From: Campylorhamphus procurvoides
Taxonomy: Eukaryota; Chordata; Aves; Passeriformes; Dendrocolaptidae
Length of the DNA stretch: 64,000 bases
NCBI GenBank assembly: GCA_013396655.1
Contig: WBMV01001915.1
Span: 422,999-486,998, forward strand
Direction of reading: 5' to 3'
Numbering within the stretch: position 1 is the first letter of the stretch; every line of letters begins with the position of its first letter. The position numbers were made by a program, and so were the translations under genes. Below are positions 1-12,800 of the stretch, in pieces. The notes beneath the pieces were generated by a model. It was not told the origin of the DNA, did not search any database, and saw nothing but the letters and a program-made list of their open reading frames with translations.

Positions 1-507
1 GATGGCAAAGCTTTTAAATCTGCACAATACTGCACCAAAATTGCATGGCAGCAAAACAAATGAACAACCATGACAGTGAAAGGGAAAAAAGAAAAACAAC
101 TTTTCTGTGCAGAGAGACCCAATTTTCTCCCTTTTTCACCTGGGCTTTAAGCTATTAATTTAATTTCAGCCCCAGGAGTTTCAACATAGTAAATCAAATA
201 AGCCAATTGGTAGAATCCTTATTGTTAATTACTTTATGCTTTAAGGTAATATCATGATATGCTATTTTGCAACCATAAGAACAACATTCCTTTATGCATC
301 TCAATTTTTTTTTCTCAGGCTGCCAAACGGTAAAAGCTGCAAGCATGCAAAGACTTTTCATTTGTTTTTCTTTTCTGCACCTTAAGAAATGCTATATTAT
401 CTCTAGAAACACCCTATCTTTTATTTTATGCACTATTTTAATGAGTGACAGAGAGCAAACAAAGACCAAATGAGCAGATTAAAATGCAGGCTCCGTAATC
501 TCAGTAC
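1..507 (-). other. RIMS2: RIMS2 intron downstream of exon B (partial)
   Basis: AT-rich non-coding sequence after the GTACTG donor. The next exon, expected to begin with the HPVTWQ segment leading into the PDZ domain, is not seen and should lie left of the window. Apart from the TGCATG at 344-349 nothing is recognised. Confidence 0.8.
344..349 (-). promoter_or_regulatory. TGCATG, candidate RBFOX motif downstream of exon B
   Basis: Second exact TGCATG on the sense (minus) strand, about 160 nt after the exon 508-716 donor. By the usual positional rule this would favour inclusion of exon B, opposing the motif at 756-761. Inference only. Confidence 0.3.
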
Positions 508-716
508 CTTCTCACTATGGCTATGTTCCTCGTTTAGAGTTGTGCTACTGCACGTATCTACCCCAGAGTCTTTTATCTGAGGCTCAGACCATTCCAAGTC
601 CTCTTCCAAAGAGTGGCCACCAAAGCACACCATTTTCTTTTGCCTCTCGGATAAGGTGTTAGAATCCGACAAAACTGCCTGCTCACTAGTTTTTCTTTTT
701 CCCCATTGACTGTCCC
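508..716 (-). CDS. RIMS2: RIMS2 alternative exon B (69 codons, GKRKTSEQ form)
   Basis: Longer alternative coding exon. The acceptor is CCTATAG (ending at 717) after a long T-rich tract; the donor is GTACTG starting at 507. The exon is 209 nt: two bases complete a Gly codon, then 69 codons beginning DSQWGKRKTSEQAVLSDSNT and ending LNEEHSHSEK, leaving in phase 0. From memory the mammalian RIM2 exon is very similar, including FGGHSLEEDLEWSEPQIKDS; this copy differs at a few sites, such as Trp where I recall Lys in SQ(K/W)GKRK. The peptide is acidic and Ser-rich, and is probably an unstructured spacer just before the PDZ domain. The incoming and outgoing phases equal those of exon 833-900, so the two are alternatives. 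The GTACTG donor departs from the usual GTRAGT, which fits regulated use. Confidence 0.95.
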
Positions 717-832
717 CTATAGGTGTGGGATAAAAAAAGGATACAAAAAAGAAAACATGCAAAGGTGTAAATAAAACCAAGGAAATGTGAAATGATAAAG
801 GAAACTAAATGGTAAGGCTCCACATGTCTCAC
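717..832 (-). other. RIMS2: 116-nt intron between the two alternative RIMS2 exons
   Basis: Bounded on the minus strand by GTGAGA (832 downward) and CTATAG (ending at 717). The downstream half is strongly T-rich, giving the polypyrimidine tract for exon 508-716. It contains TGCATG on the minus strand at 756-761, about 40 nt before the acceptor of exon B and about 70 nt after the donor of exon A. Splicing across it would join two exons whose phases do not match. Confidence 0.85.
756..761 (-). promoter_or_regulatory. TGCATG, candidate RBFOX splicing motif between alternative exons
   Basis: Exact hexamer on the transcribed sense strand within the 116-nt intron. In established RBFOX biology, UGCAUG downstream of an exon favours its inclusion and upstream of an exon favours its skipping. 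Here the motif is downstream of exon A and upstream of exon B, which predicts that RBFOX binding favours A. The function is inferred; a hexamer can occur by chance. Confidence 0.45.
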
Positions 833-900
833 CAAAGACATTGGGGATGCCTCACTGCTATGCCAAGACGTATGGTCCAACCAGTTGTAATCCATGTCTC
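833..900 (-). CDS. RIMS2: RIMS2 alternative exon A (22 codons, WLDHTSWH form)
   Basis: Short alternative coding exon. The acceptor is TTCTCACAG (ending at 901) and the donor is GTGAGA starting at 832. The exon is 68 nt: two bases finish the Gly codon opened by the large upstream exon, then 22 codons reading DMDYNWLDHTSWH followed by SSEASPMSL, leaving in phase 0. This peptide is known from RIM2 isoforms, where it leads directly into the segment before the PDZ domain; RIM1 has a related but different peptide. It is aromatic and contains two Trp residues. Its length (2 mod 3) means it cannot be spliced together with exon 508-716 without shifting the frame. Confidence 0.95.
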
Positions 901-3900
901 CTGTGAGAATCAGACAGACAAGATAGTGCAGTAAAGGAAAGGTGAAAGAAAGGACAGACAAAGATACAGCAAAATTGTAAAGACTTCTGATTATTCTATC
1001 TGATTCATAACCTCTGCCAGCTGAACTTGCAAAGGGCTTCCAAGAAAAAATTAAGGCTCCCATAGAGTACATGGAATATGAGAAACAGTGAGGAAGAAGA
1101 CAAGTTTGTGTGTCTACATGTGCACAAAATTATGCACAATGTAAAGCATCATTGCTTCAGAATTTTTAAGTGTTCCTATAAAATTACTTACAGTAAATTA
1201 AATGAAAAGGCTAATTGCACTGTATTTCTAAGAGCATATTCGTAAGGGAAAGCATTTGAATATGGAATGAATTGCCATTTTAACATAAAGGAACATTTCT
1301 GACTCAAGGAAGTTATTTCCTTACTTTTCTAACACAAATTAGTATTTATTCTAACCATTTCAATAAAATAAAACAATGGGACTCTGTATTCACTGTAAAG
1401 TAAGTGACGTTTTAAGGAAGGTTAAATGAAAAACAAATCTAGAAATTATATTTAGAAGAAAAAACATATTAACTTTACTTTGTCTTCCAGTTAAATATCA
1501 AGAAGATTACTAGTAAGTACAGGTATCCCATAACTGGGAATGTGTAGGGTTATATATAAATATTTTATAGAATCAGAATTTAACCTGCATGGCAGACCTA
1601 GGGTAGAAAGAAGGGTTTGAAACACAGTTTTAAAGAAAAGGCCTAAATTAATGCTGCTGTCCACAGAATTGGGGAATGATTCATGTATTTTAATAAAAGA
1701 TTCTCTTTCATGTAGGTATTTTAAACTGTAAGTTATGCCCACACATTTTGCTTTATTAAATTTTTTCTTTCTTTTTCCCTCACCACTGTTGCTACCTGTT
1801 AAATGAAAAACATTTTTTTACTACATGCTACATAATATTTTCACAATATTGTATGCGGGAAATAAATGTCTAGTTTTCTATCAAATTTCATGTCCAAAAG
1901 AACACTAAAGCAAAGTAGTTCTGCCCTTTTAAGTACAGACCACAAATAACATTTTTTCTTCCATTACTTCAGATCCTGCTTTGACGTTGCTCAACCTATT
2001 CCTCTGGAACTACACCAATAAGGGGGTGAAATGTGACTAACAGATCTTATCACTGTCTTGTCAATTGTCTAGAAAACTTTACAGAGCAGATATGAAGATA
2101 CAGCCCCATAAAACTAAGCTACTAAAAGCCAATAGTCTTTCGAAAAGTAAAACATAGCCTTTTCTTTGATAAAAACTGTTGAAGGGTCCTCATAAAATTA
2201 TTTTGAGGCTTTAAGTCATCCATATTTTCTAAATAATATATAGGTGGGCTGTAATCTATTAATTATGTTACTTGATTCTTGAAATTAAGACAACATTTAA
2301 AAACGGGAAATTCTTACCAAAACTTCTTTGCCATAAATGTTAACATCTTGACCATATTACAGATAAAAACATGGCTAGAGGGGAAAGAAATCTTCTTCTG
2401 AAAGCTAATAACATTTTGCTAAATGTACTTCTGCCATGGAATTTCCACTGTTACCTCTGCCTCCAGACATTGCTTCAGGGGTCCTGGGTGAAATCATCAG
2501 CGAGATCATGAAGATCTAGCACTTATTCATAAATATACATTTAAAAATAACCAGAAGATAGCAAGAGTTGCAGTCTACATATTGCCTGTTTTACATATTA
2601 CCTGGGGCCTTTAAACATTGGTCCCAGGCTCATCTGCTGATGTAACTGATTTCTGCTGACTCCAAGAGTCCTCTCACTGAGGTATTAATGTATGGTCCAT
2701 CCACATACTATATCTGCCCAACATTAGACATATTTAGCTGAGCATACTCAAGGCATTAACATATAGAAATTTTTTTTAAAAAAATTCAGTTATTTTGCAG
2801 AGACAGTTACGCTTTATCAAATTATAAGCCCTGAACCTAAACCTGCATGAAGGAACGAACACTTGAAAAGTTGCAAAAACTTGTTGCCTGATCAAAGCAC
2901 TCCCACTCTACCATTTTCCCTTCTCCTTTTCAGTGAACATGCAGAAAGTTGACTTTCTTTTTATTTCAGTTGTGTCAGTTTGTGTAAATACTAATTATTT
3001 GGTATTTATAAAATGAAAATTAAATGAAAATAAAGAACTCCATTCAAAGATTGTTTTGTCTTTATCTGTGTTTTTCCATTAAAATACGTAGTTAAAAATT
3101 ATCATAGAAATTAGAAATCATAAAACTCTTGTAGATCTTATAGATTTTGCCCTTAACACTGCATTAAGTGATCTAAATGACAGGCCTAAATATCATGCAA
3201 GCTAATAAAAACGGCTGTCTGGAAGCCCTCTAACATATTACATTTCTATGAGAGACGTGTACGGCTTAGTATACACACACCTTTTGAGGTAAAATGAACG
3301 GCTTGATAAAATCAATGGACATGAATTTTTCATTCCAAGTTCTAAAAATATTAAGACCTTGACTAGGTAAATGATTTTTGAAATCTCGCAAAATTAAAAG
3401 TAACACATGTCAGCCACATAGTTCTTTGTTTGTCTACAAGAAAAATTGCTAAGCCATAATCTTTCTGTAACAAAGACACTGTAGTTTTAATTGTGAGTAC
3501 CAGGGAATGCAATTGCGGCTCTCAGGTACTTCTCTCTCATAACAGAAGATGCTTTAATATTGAGAATATGTACATTTAGAATAGGAAGCAGAAATTACTC
3601 AAGAGAAAAAATTGTTGATAAATTATATAATACCAAAATCATCTTTCATGGGAAAAGGAATTAATATATTACTAAGCAAGATACAATCTTAGCTAATGTC
3701 ATTATAACAGCATTCAAATGCCCCATGAGTTCAGGAGTGCAGTTGGATAAAAGAAAGGACATATGTGAGGTCTGCTCTTATTAATGTCATTGAGCTCTAT
3801 ATGTATATGGAAAGCTTGCATGAACAAATAAGGTTGGGAGAAAAATCACATCAGTGGACTAGCTTTTCTGTATAAATGGTGTTAAGCTGAACCCTTGTAA

Positions 3901-6900
3901 GATTACCAGTGTTCAGTATGTTTTACTGATTTTCTTTAGACAAACCCAAACATGCACAGAAAAATATTTTCTTCTTCTATATCCAGGAACCCACAGCAGT
4001 GGGACCTTCCAGTAGCAATGGGAACTTCAAAGGTCAGTGTTTTAAAAGAATGCCAGTCAGTTTCTGTTTCCCTTATATTTTAATGTTTTATTATATGGGT
4101 TTTTTCTTCTTAGAATGGCTTTCCCACACAGGAGTATGGTAATTGAGTATCATTTATAAGATATAAAGGAATTTGTATGTAATCTACATGGTATGTGTCC
4201 ATTCTTTAAGTGTTGTCTACGTTTATGGTCAGGTTCAAACCCATTTCCCAAACAATCTAATAGTTTAGACTTAAACCATTCAATTTAATTGGCTATCCTA
4301 CACATACAGAGTCATTTTGATGCTCTAGGGTGCTCAAAATCTTCACAGAGGATATAAGGATGACTCACGTCCTTTCTAACTAAAACAGGACCTACCTAAA
4401 CTGAAAAGTGTTTCCCTTAGTAAACTGAAAACATCAGCTTACTTTAAACCAAATAAACCAAAAACTTTCCCTCAAATTCAAATCTCACTGCCAAAGGTCA
4501 TATAACTTTAAATTCTTCAAGCTGAGAAGTCTTACTTGACTTCGTATTGTATACTGAGCACATACTGCCTACTGACTACTTGAGCCAATGATGGTACAAA
4601 CCACAGATGATTTAACCTTGCAACTGAGTGTATATTCCCCCTCAAAGCTAATTTTCAGCATAAAGCTACAGTGAGCTGAGCACATCACTGTCTCTTCATC
4701 CTCCTCTTAACTAAAAGGCTCCCAGTGCAGCCCCGTACCAGAAGGTCTCGGGAGAGAAGTAAAAAGCTATTGTAGAACTTTCATTTAAACAAGCTACTTT
4801 TTGTGCTTACAACACTATCCATCCGGACTGTCACACAGTGGGTGACTCCAAAGAGGAGCTACACAGCCAGAATTGCCTGGAGGTGATTACACAAGAGCTT
4901 AAACAATTGCTTATTGCTTTGTCAGCTCTGGACACTTCAGGGACATGCTAGCTTTTGGTACAGGAACAAATGCAAAGTTGCCTGGCACATGTAAAGCACA
5001 GAAATAGTTTTCAACAGTCACTAATGCAGTTTGAGCAGTGATAACAAGAAAAGGCATCTTCTTGCGTGTTTCAACATTTCTTATTCAGAAATAATTATTC
5101 CTCTGGATTTGTCAACTTTCCACATGGACCACCCTAGGAAAATGTCTGAAGGATCTGGTCCTACCAAAACTAAAAAAAAAACCCAAAAACCAAACAAAAA
5201 ACAGACGCTGTTCTTTATGTAAAGGATATTAAATACAGTCTTAACTTTTAATACATGAAATACAGAGGAATGCAGCAAGTAGGAGAAAAATCTTCACTAG
5301 TGAAAAGGAAACTGTAGACCACATTCTGATGTATTTGCACTTAGCTCAGACTACATAAATCAGTGGCACCTATGCTAGGAGCTGTATGTAAAGGCCTGAA
5401 TAGCCTTACTACTAGGGGATGGGAAGTCTCAGGGCAGCCAGATAATTAAATGCAAAAGATTTGGGAAATCTTTTGTCAGATGTCTCAGAAAGCAGATTTT
5501 GAGCTGCTTATAAGAATCAGTGCTGCAGTTTTTAAGAGAAGTCAAAGATGAAGTAGTGCAATCACGCTTCTACACAGGAGCTTGACAGGCATAAATGCTA
5601 TGAAAATCACTGTGCACAATTCAGCAGAAACTCCTGATGTGGTGCCTAGAATACTAGCAGATGTAATAAGTAGGAAAGTATCTGTCACCTGAAAAGTAGG
5701 GCCAACCCACAATCACCTAAGGTAGAGTTAAGTTTTTCCATCTAAACCAGTTAGTCTTATCTCCATTCATCAGGCCTATTTTATACATCTACTTTATGCA
5801 TGATTTGAATTGTATTCAAGAAGTGGTTTTCTTCAATAACTGTAAAAGAAGTCAACGTTATTACCTTGGATGTAGATCTCTAGTTTGTGGGTATTTACAT
5901 TTAATCAGATGGAATCCCAGCCCTCATATATGAATCTGTAGATTTATAGGACCACTGCATGTGATAAAGGGTCTAAGAGTGATTTTGTGTGATCTTGCAA
6001 AATTGCCCTCATTAACGGTGAACATCCATGAACACTTGAATTTCTAATAGTCATGAAAATAAAAGATAAAAGAGGAGCTACAGACTGGAAAGACAATTGT
6101 GAATAGCAGAGTGCTGCATCCCACAAGGCAGGTGAGAAATAGACTGGAGGAGGCAGTACGACAACACAATGCATATCCATGTGGCCAGAATTGGTGACAT
6201 TGAAAATGTGCTGGTGTTGAAGGCAGATATTACTACCAAAGAAAAGTCTTTGCTCTACATGGGTTAGTCAATTAGAATTTTAAAATATCTTTTTTTTTGT
6301 AGGTTTTGTTTTTTTGTTATTTTTGGGGTTTTTTTTTGTAAATGATACTTTATAGAGGAAAATCTTCTTAAAACTGAAGACCCTGCTTTACCTTCAAAGC
6401 CCATGTAACCACCTTGCTTTCAACTGTCACAAGTACTGCTTAACAGAAAAGATATTACTTTTAAAGGAAAAGGTAATCTAATATAAAGGTTGAAATTATT
6501 TCAGTGTGTCTATTTTGTTCTGGCTCTTTCTCAAACTGTGACTTAGATCACTACTAATAGAAGAATGTTTACTGGAAGTATTTTTTTAAGTATGTTTGGT
6601 TGGAAGGATTTAAATTGCAGGAAAGACTTTCTTAAAAATTACATTTACTAAAACAAAATTAGGCTCAATCTGTTAGTCAAATATATTTCGATAAATGTCT
6701 TTCTTTGGAATAAATTGAAAGAAAGCATATAAGTATGGCAAATAGATTTGTATGATAAATTGTCCACTTCCCGTAGAAAGCTATTGACATAATTTCTTAA
6801 TGGAAGTCAACACTCACCTGACTCCCACTGGAAGAGATGCTTCCAGTCACAGCACAGCACACAAAATAAATTAGCTTATACACTTACAATCATGTCTCTC

Positions 6901-8058
6901 ATATGGCACCTGGAGTGTGACTCTATTTCACACCATGACCTCTATCATGTGATCCAGTACACAAATTCACACTCAGCCAGGAAGAAAATGGCCTGGTACT
7001 GTTAAGAAGTCATGAAATTTTATACTGGGGTCCCAGTTGTTATCCTAATAATAGCCAAGTTTTTCGGGTTTGCACACTTTTGTCATATATTCCGTGCTAC
7101 TCTATTTCTAACAAGATCAGGAAAAACTGGAAATAATTAAACATGAAATACTATAGATGTCAGTTGCATGACTGTCTTTAAGATTTTGTCTTAGGAAGAC
7201 ATTTATTTCAAATTACACTTTTGACCCTACTTGTAGCCTTTTCACTTTTTCATTTCTTCTATCTTTTGGCAGTAAGTTTTGAGCCTATGCCTGATAAAGG
7301 AAGTTCTCTCAGCAGAATACAAAGGAAAACACACACTGAAAAGCTCAGATAAGACAGAATTGCTGGATCACGCCTAGTAGTAATCAAAAGCAATTTACTG
7401 CTCTTTTATTATTATTTTTAAAATATTCCTTTTTTAAGTCCCTATTCACAGCTACAAAGACCATACGTATGTGCTCATGGGCTGACCTCACATGTGTTCC
7501 CTACTTATCTGTTATAACCATGCATGGCTTCACCTTGGGGTTGCAACCACCAGCTCCATGGCATGTTCTTCACCTTCTCAGGCTTGGAAGCAGTATCAGC
7601 AATACCAGATTGCCTGCATCGGGTTGAGGGAGCCATTTAAAGAGGAAACAAGCACTACTAGTAATGCAGGGGAAAATAAAATCTGTTAATCTCATTAAAG
7701 AATCCCATATCTGGCCCCTGTTTCAGCAGCTCAGTCTTATGTAACACTTATGTGATGATATTCCCATCAATTAAAACTCAGTGAGCACACATCTGACTAA
7801 TCTACAGAAAATTAACAAATTCTTGGATATAATGTGTACAGGAATTAACAGGTGTCTGGAAGGTAAGAAAAAAAAAAGTAGAGTTTCCACAGTCACTGAC
7901 TCAGAAAAATGTGTCACCTTGGAAAACCACTGCTAAGGAAGCACAGAAGAGCCAATGGTTCCGTGATGTGTTTGAGCTGTTGCACAACTGGGAACCAATC
8001 TGCACATGCAAAACAAATTCCCTTCTCAGACTTTGAGAACAGTCCAGGCAAATTCAAC

Positions 8059-8082
8059 TGCCTTGCTGACAACAGCAAGGCA
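8059..8082. repeat. Perfect 10-bp inverted repeat with 4-nt loop
   Basis: TGCCTTGCTG, loop ACAA, then CAGCAAGGCA. The arms are perfect and relatively GC-rich for this region. The stem is too short for a microRNA precursor and no function is assigned. Confidence 0.8.
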
Positions 8083-9823
8083 ACAGTAAAACCTGACAAG
8101 CCAGTTGGAAACGAGCCTTATATCTCCCTGGAAGTGAACACAGTTCATGATTGGAGCATTATGGAAATTTGTGAGAAATAGCTCAAAGTTTAGGAAACAG
8201 GTTTGGGTCTTGTGTGCTCATGGTATCTATTTCCATCAGATTTTACTTTTCATTACCATTTTATGTACACTCGCTAAAGAAGACTTGGATAAACTGAAGA
8301 AATAAGTAGCTTCAGGGAAACTCTATTTAGCATTAGTAGACATATTTGCTTATGTAGTTCACTTTGTGGTGGCTTACCCTATACTCAGCTCTTGCACAGA
8401 TATACACTTTTTTTACATCCTGAAGTTGTGACTTTGCCAAAATGACTATCAGAGAAGCTCCAGCAAGGCTGCCTGGCATCTGGAAGTCTTAAGACTGTAG
8501 GGTTTAATGCACATATACTGAATCCTAAATGTGAACTTATTTCTATTTGGACAGAAATACGAGCTCTCTACCTTTGAGGAGCAGTGTTTAACCAGGTGCA
8601 TTTTGACTCCTTTTAGAAATGGACATCGGCTGAGAGGGAATCTAAAATTATGCTTTCTATATGCACAGTTCCTTCTAATATTTACTAGCAACAGAAAAAC
8701 TACACCAACAAAAGAACCCCAAAAAACCCTTATATTGCATACTTACTTGCTTTCAAACTTTACTGTTTGGATGTCAACATTAATTAGTACAGAAAATAAC
8801 CCTAAGCTACTTTGAATTACTATATCATAATTACTAAGTAAGCCTCAAATTTGCATAGTGAAGAGAACAGGAAGCCATGAAATACAACAAAGGAATGGAT
8901 TCTTTATGAGACATGAAGTCAAATTCAGAAACGAGGACATAAACTCAACCTGTCATTTGTACTCAAGACAGAGCTGTATTAATTTCATCAAGAGAACAAT
9001 CAACCATAAGTAAAGCTGAAATAGCAAACATGTCAGGCAAGAAAATCTTCTTAGCTTAGTTTTAAAGAAGCATGAACATATTTATTCATAACATTTTTCT
9101 ATATTTTATGCCCAAAGACATGTAGACCTAATCCTAATGAAAGAAGACATTACTAACATAGTAAGCTATCACAGGCACACCATTATATGGAATCAATTTC
9201 CATCATCAGCCCAACAGCCACCCATATATTATGACTGAGGATCAGCCAGTTGTTTCATTGATCACATCTTTTTCCTTTCCCTCCACTGCTTCCAGTCAGG
9301 ATCAATGACATCTTGCTACCAAAAAGTGATATTAGCAAGTACTTATCTTGTGATTCTTAGTATGAAATAACCAACACACAAATAATGTATCTATTTATCG
9401 AGTAGACTAGTTCAACAATAATAAAGATTGAAAAAAAATAAATTTTTATGTGAAAAAATCTTATAAAACAGTCAAATTAATATCTAACCTGATCTAACAT
9501 TTCACATGTGAAATACCAATAACTTTCTGATTGTCTAAATGAGTATAATTTTTAACCTGCTACCTTCTCAAAACTTAACTGCAGGTGACACAAAATACGT
9601 TCACTTCACTGTTAAAATTATTTGATGTAAGAAGGAAAAGCTTAATCACAGCAGTAAATCCAAAGTATCATCCATCCCTGGCAGCACACATGCCATAAAT
9701 GGTCTAGAAACATGCAGTGCATTTGCTGATTCAGTAAGCTGTAGTGACAGCAAAAAAAAACAGTGCAAGAGGGCTTTTCATCACCTTGACAGTGTAATAA
9801 AAGCCTTTGTAAACTAGTAATTG

Positions 9824-9841
9824 GATCATTAATTATTGATC
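9824..9841. promoter_or_regulatory. Near-palindromic TAATTA element, possible homeodomain site
   Basis: GATCATTAATTATTGATC matches its own reverse complement at 16 of 18 positions and is centred on TAATTA. A TAATTG lies just left at 9818-9823. Clustered TAAT cores are typical homeodomain binding sites, but the region is AT-rich, so chance is a real alternative. Confidence 0.3.
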
Positions 9842-12800
9842 TCCCCTTTAGTAGTCATGATGAAGAAAGCAATTTGCTATATGTAAAAACATCTATTGTT
9901 TTGAGTTTGGTTACATGTTATTTTTGTCAAACCCCCTTCTTTGAAGGAAATTCATTCTCTTTTTAAAGAGCAACAGAAAACCTGCAAACAAAACTGCAGT
10001 GGACTCCAGAAGTAAAAAACATAATGAACTGTCTAATTTAGGTTTATACCTTCTATGCACAGGCTTGACAGTGTGATACTACATAATCAAATTAGTTCAG
10101 AGCAGTGATCTGTTACACCTGGTTTACAGTTTAAGGAACAGATGTGAAAAAACAATATATGAATGACCATAGTTGTTTTTCAGATACCTTAGTACCTTCA
10201 AGGTTATTTTGTTCACATATATGTATGTTCATATGTACATGCAGGAAAAGACTATACACGTTACATCAAGAGGAAAGTTTGGATACAAAATTAAATATTA
10301 AAAAGGTAAAGATGATACAAGATTTAGCTTACTATGAAGCATTAATTTAGTCACTATACAAAAGTATTAATGTGTAATATTTCATAATATGATGATAAAG
10401 TTCCCCATCCCCACAATCATGTTCTGTGCATAGAAAAAAGATTAAATAAGTAACTAATCAATACCTTTGTTTCTTCAGTTAATGACCCCTTTCACTCGTT
10501 ACTGAAGAAAGTTTAAATGCAGATCTAAAATTATTTGTCCCCTGAGAATATTTTTCTGGTGCTCTGGGCATGTTCTGCAGGAGTCAGGGTTAAATTCAAG
10601 GAATTGTTCTTTGTGGACTGTGTGCAAAATGAAATGAAGGGGATGCTATAATTACCATTCTAAAATGAGCTGCTGACATATAACATCAAACACTGTGAAA
10701 TGTTCAAAACAATTTTCAGCGCCAAACTTCAGAAATATAGGACGTGATTTTTCTTTAATAATTTCTACCACCGTAGTTCTGTCTTTTTCTAGCTCTGTTA
10801 TACCCATTCTTAATAAATGACAAGAATTTACAAAAACCTACTCACCAAATAAGAATTAAATCTTATTATATTCTTAAAACAAACAAACCAAAAAATCATC
10901 TTCCCAATATCAATCCAGGACTGCTCATGTCTACGTGTACAAGCTGGATGGAAATTTCCTTTGAAGAGAAATTGTCTAAGGATGTTCTTCAAAGTGAATA
11001 GAATATTGTGGAGATATAAGGGTAAGATTGTTACAGTAATATATTTAGAGAGACAGATACAACAAATATTCAAACATTAATTTTGAATCCTAATGATAAA
11101 AAGTAGATTTATTAACTGCAATTTTCAGTATCTTCATTATTTCAAAAGAATACAGAACAATGGAAGAGATTCCATGGAAGAATAGTTGATGTTAGCTCTG
11201 TAATTATTTCATTTCATTGAATACATAAAGAAGCACATTGCTCAGGGACCTTTCCACAGTCAACAGGAACTACACTCATAATTACAGCCTTCATGGTAGC
11301 TGAAGCTGTAATAAAAGTTACATAAGGGATTTAATCTTAGCCTCCTGTTTTTATATTATCACAATTACCTAAAAATATATCTCCTGAGGCTAAATATTTC
11401 CAGAATGATTTTAAGCAAAAGGTCAGTATTTTCCACTACTTTTCAAGGAAAATTCCCTCACATCCTCTACTTACTGATCTTTAAATTTCTGGAAAGTTGT
11501 GGTGAGAGGAGGAAAAAGTCATAATACTTAATGCCTACAAAACCAGCAAAGAATTCCACTCATAAATTGGACCAGGTCGTATATTATGAAGGCTCTCATT
11601 GCACAAAGCAGTCCTTCAGCCTATTCTTGTTAAATATGTATCAAGGATAACAAAAAAAAAGTGCTTCAAAGCCACCAAGTGATTTCAGCTGGAATTGTGT
11701 AGGACACTTGTGGTGCAGCCATTTTCAAACCAGCTTCTTCTCCCTTACTTCAGTTGCTCATTTCCTTAGGTGTGCACCTTACTTAACAATATAATTTATC
11801 CAGAATAACACAACTCCTCAAATGTAGGGTATTTTACTTTTGTCTTGTGACTCTCCACTTCAGTTTTATCTTCAGATAAATGTCTATTGCACTAACCCAC
11901 TCTGCCTAAAGAAGACTAGCAGCAAATGCTTCATCTCCATCATCTGTACAGACAATTACTCTCACTAACTATTTATTCATCTCTGTGCAGTATAAAACTG
12001 AAAGCCCCTGATGTGGAGACATAGCAAGAAATACGAAAACTACATACAACCAATTTTCGGTATGTTTGTTGTTGTTATTATTATTATTTTAAATTAAAAC
12101 AAAGAGGCTTCATCTTCTCAACATGCATTCTTGATATCTCTGTACAGGACTCAGATGTGAAAAAAATAGGTGTGAGATCCAGCTGGCAAAGGTGTCAACA
12201 TGATGACCTTAAAAGATATGGCCAGCTGAACTTGTAAACACAGATGGATCATTCCCCTGATTAAAATCTGGCAGTGAATGCTTGAATGTTCACCCATTAG
12301 TCCCTTGGAAGACTGCTCCACAAATTTGTCTTAGACTCCCCAAAACACTCCTTTTTTTTTCTGCTTGTTTCTGCTCAGCACAGACAAAATAACATACAGC
12401 ATCTTTGCTGTACTGTAAGAACTGCAGTCCTTGGCAGAGTGGAGGTTTTATTAAAAAAAAAGCAAAGCATGAATAAGCTGGAATATATTTATTATGATTA
12501 GAATTTTGTATTACCTGAATCTGCCATTTGTAAAAAGTCTGTGATAATATCTGTACTTTATTGTGTTTAGAAAGAATTTTAATTTCAGTATTCTTCTGTT
12601 GCTGCTTACTATTATGCAAGTAAGTTTCAACTATTTGTATCTACCAAAACAAAATAAAATTAGCTTAAATGAAATTTTGATTTGTAATACTGAATATACA
12701 AATAATGATGCTATTAACATTTGTTACTATACACTTTGTAATGGACTGTGATTTTGTAATTTCCATTCTAGAATTTGTTGAAATAAAGAGATCTCACAGG

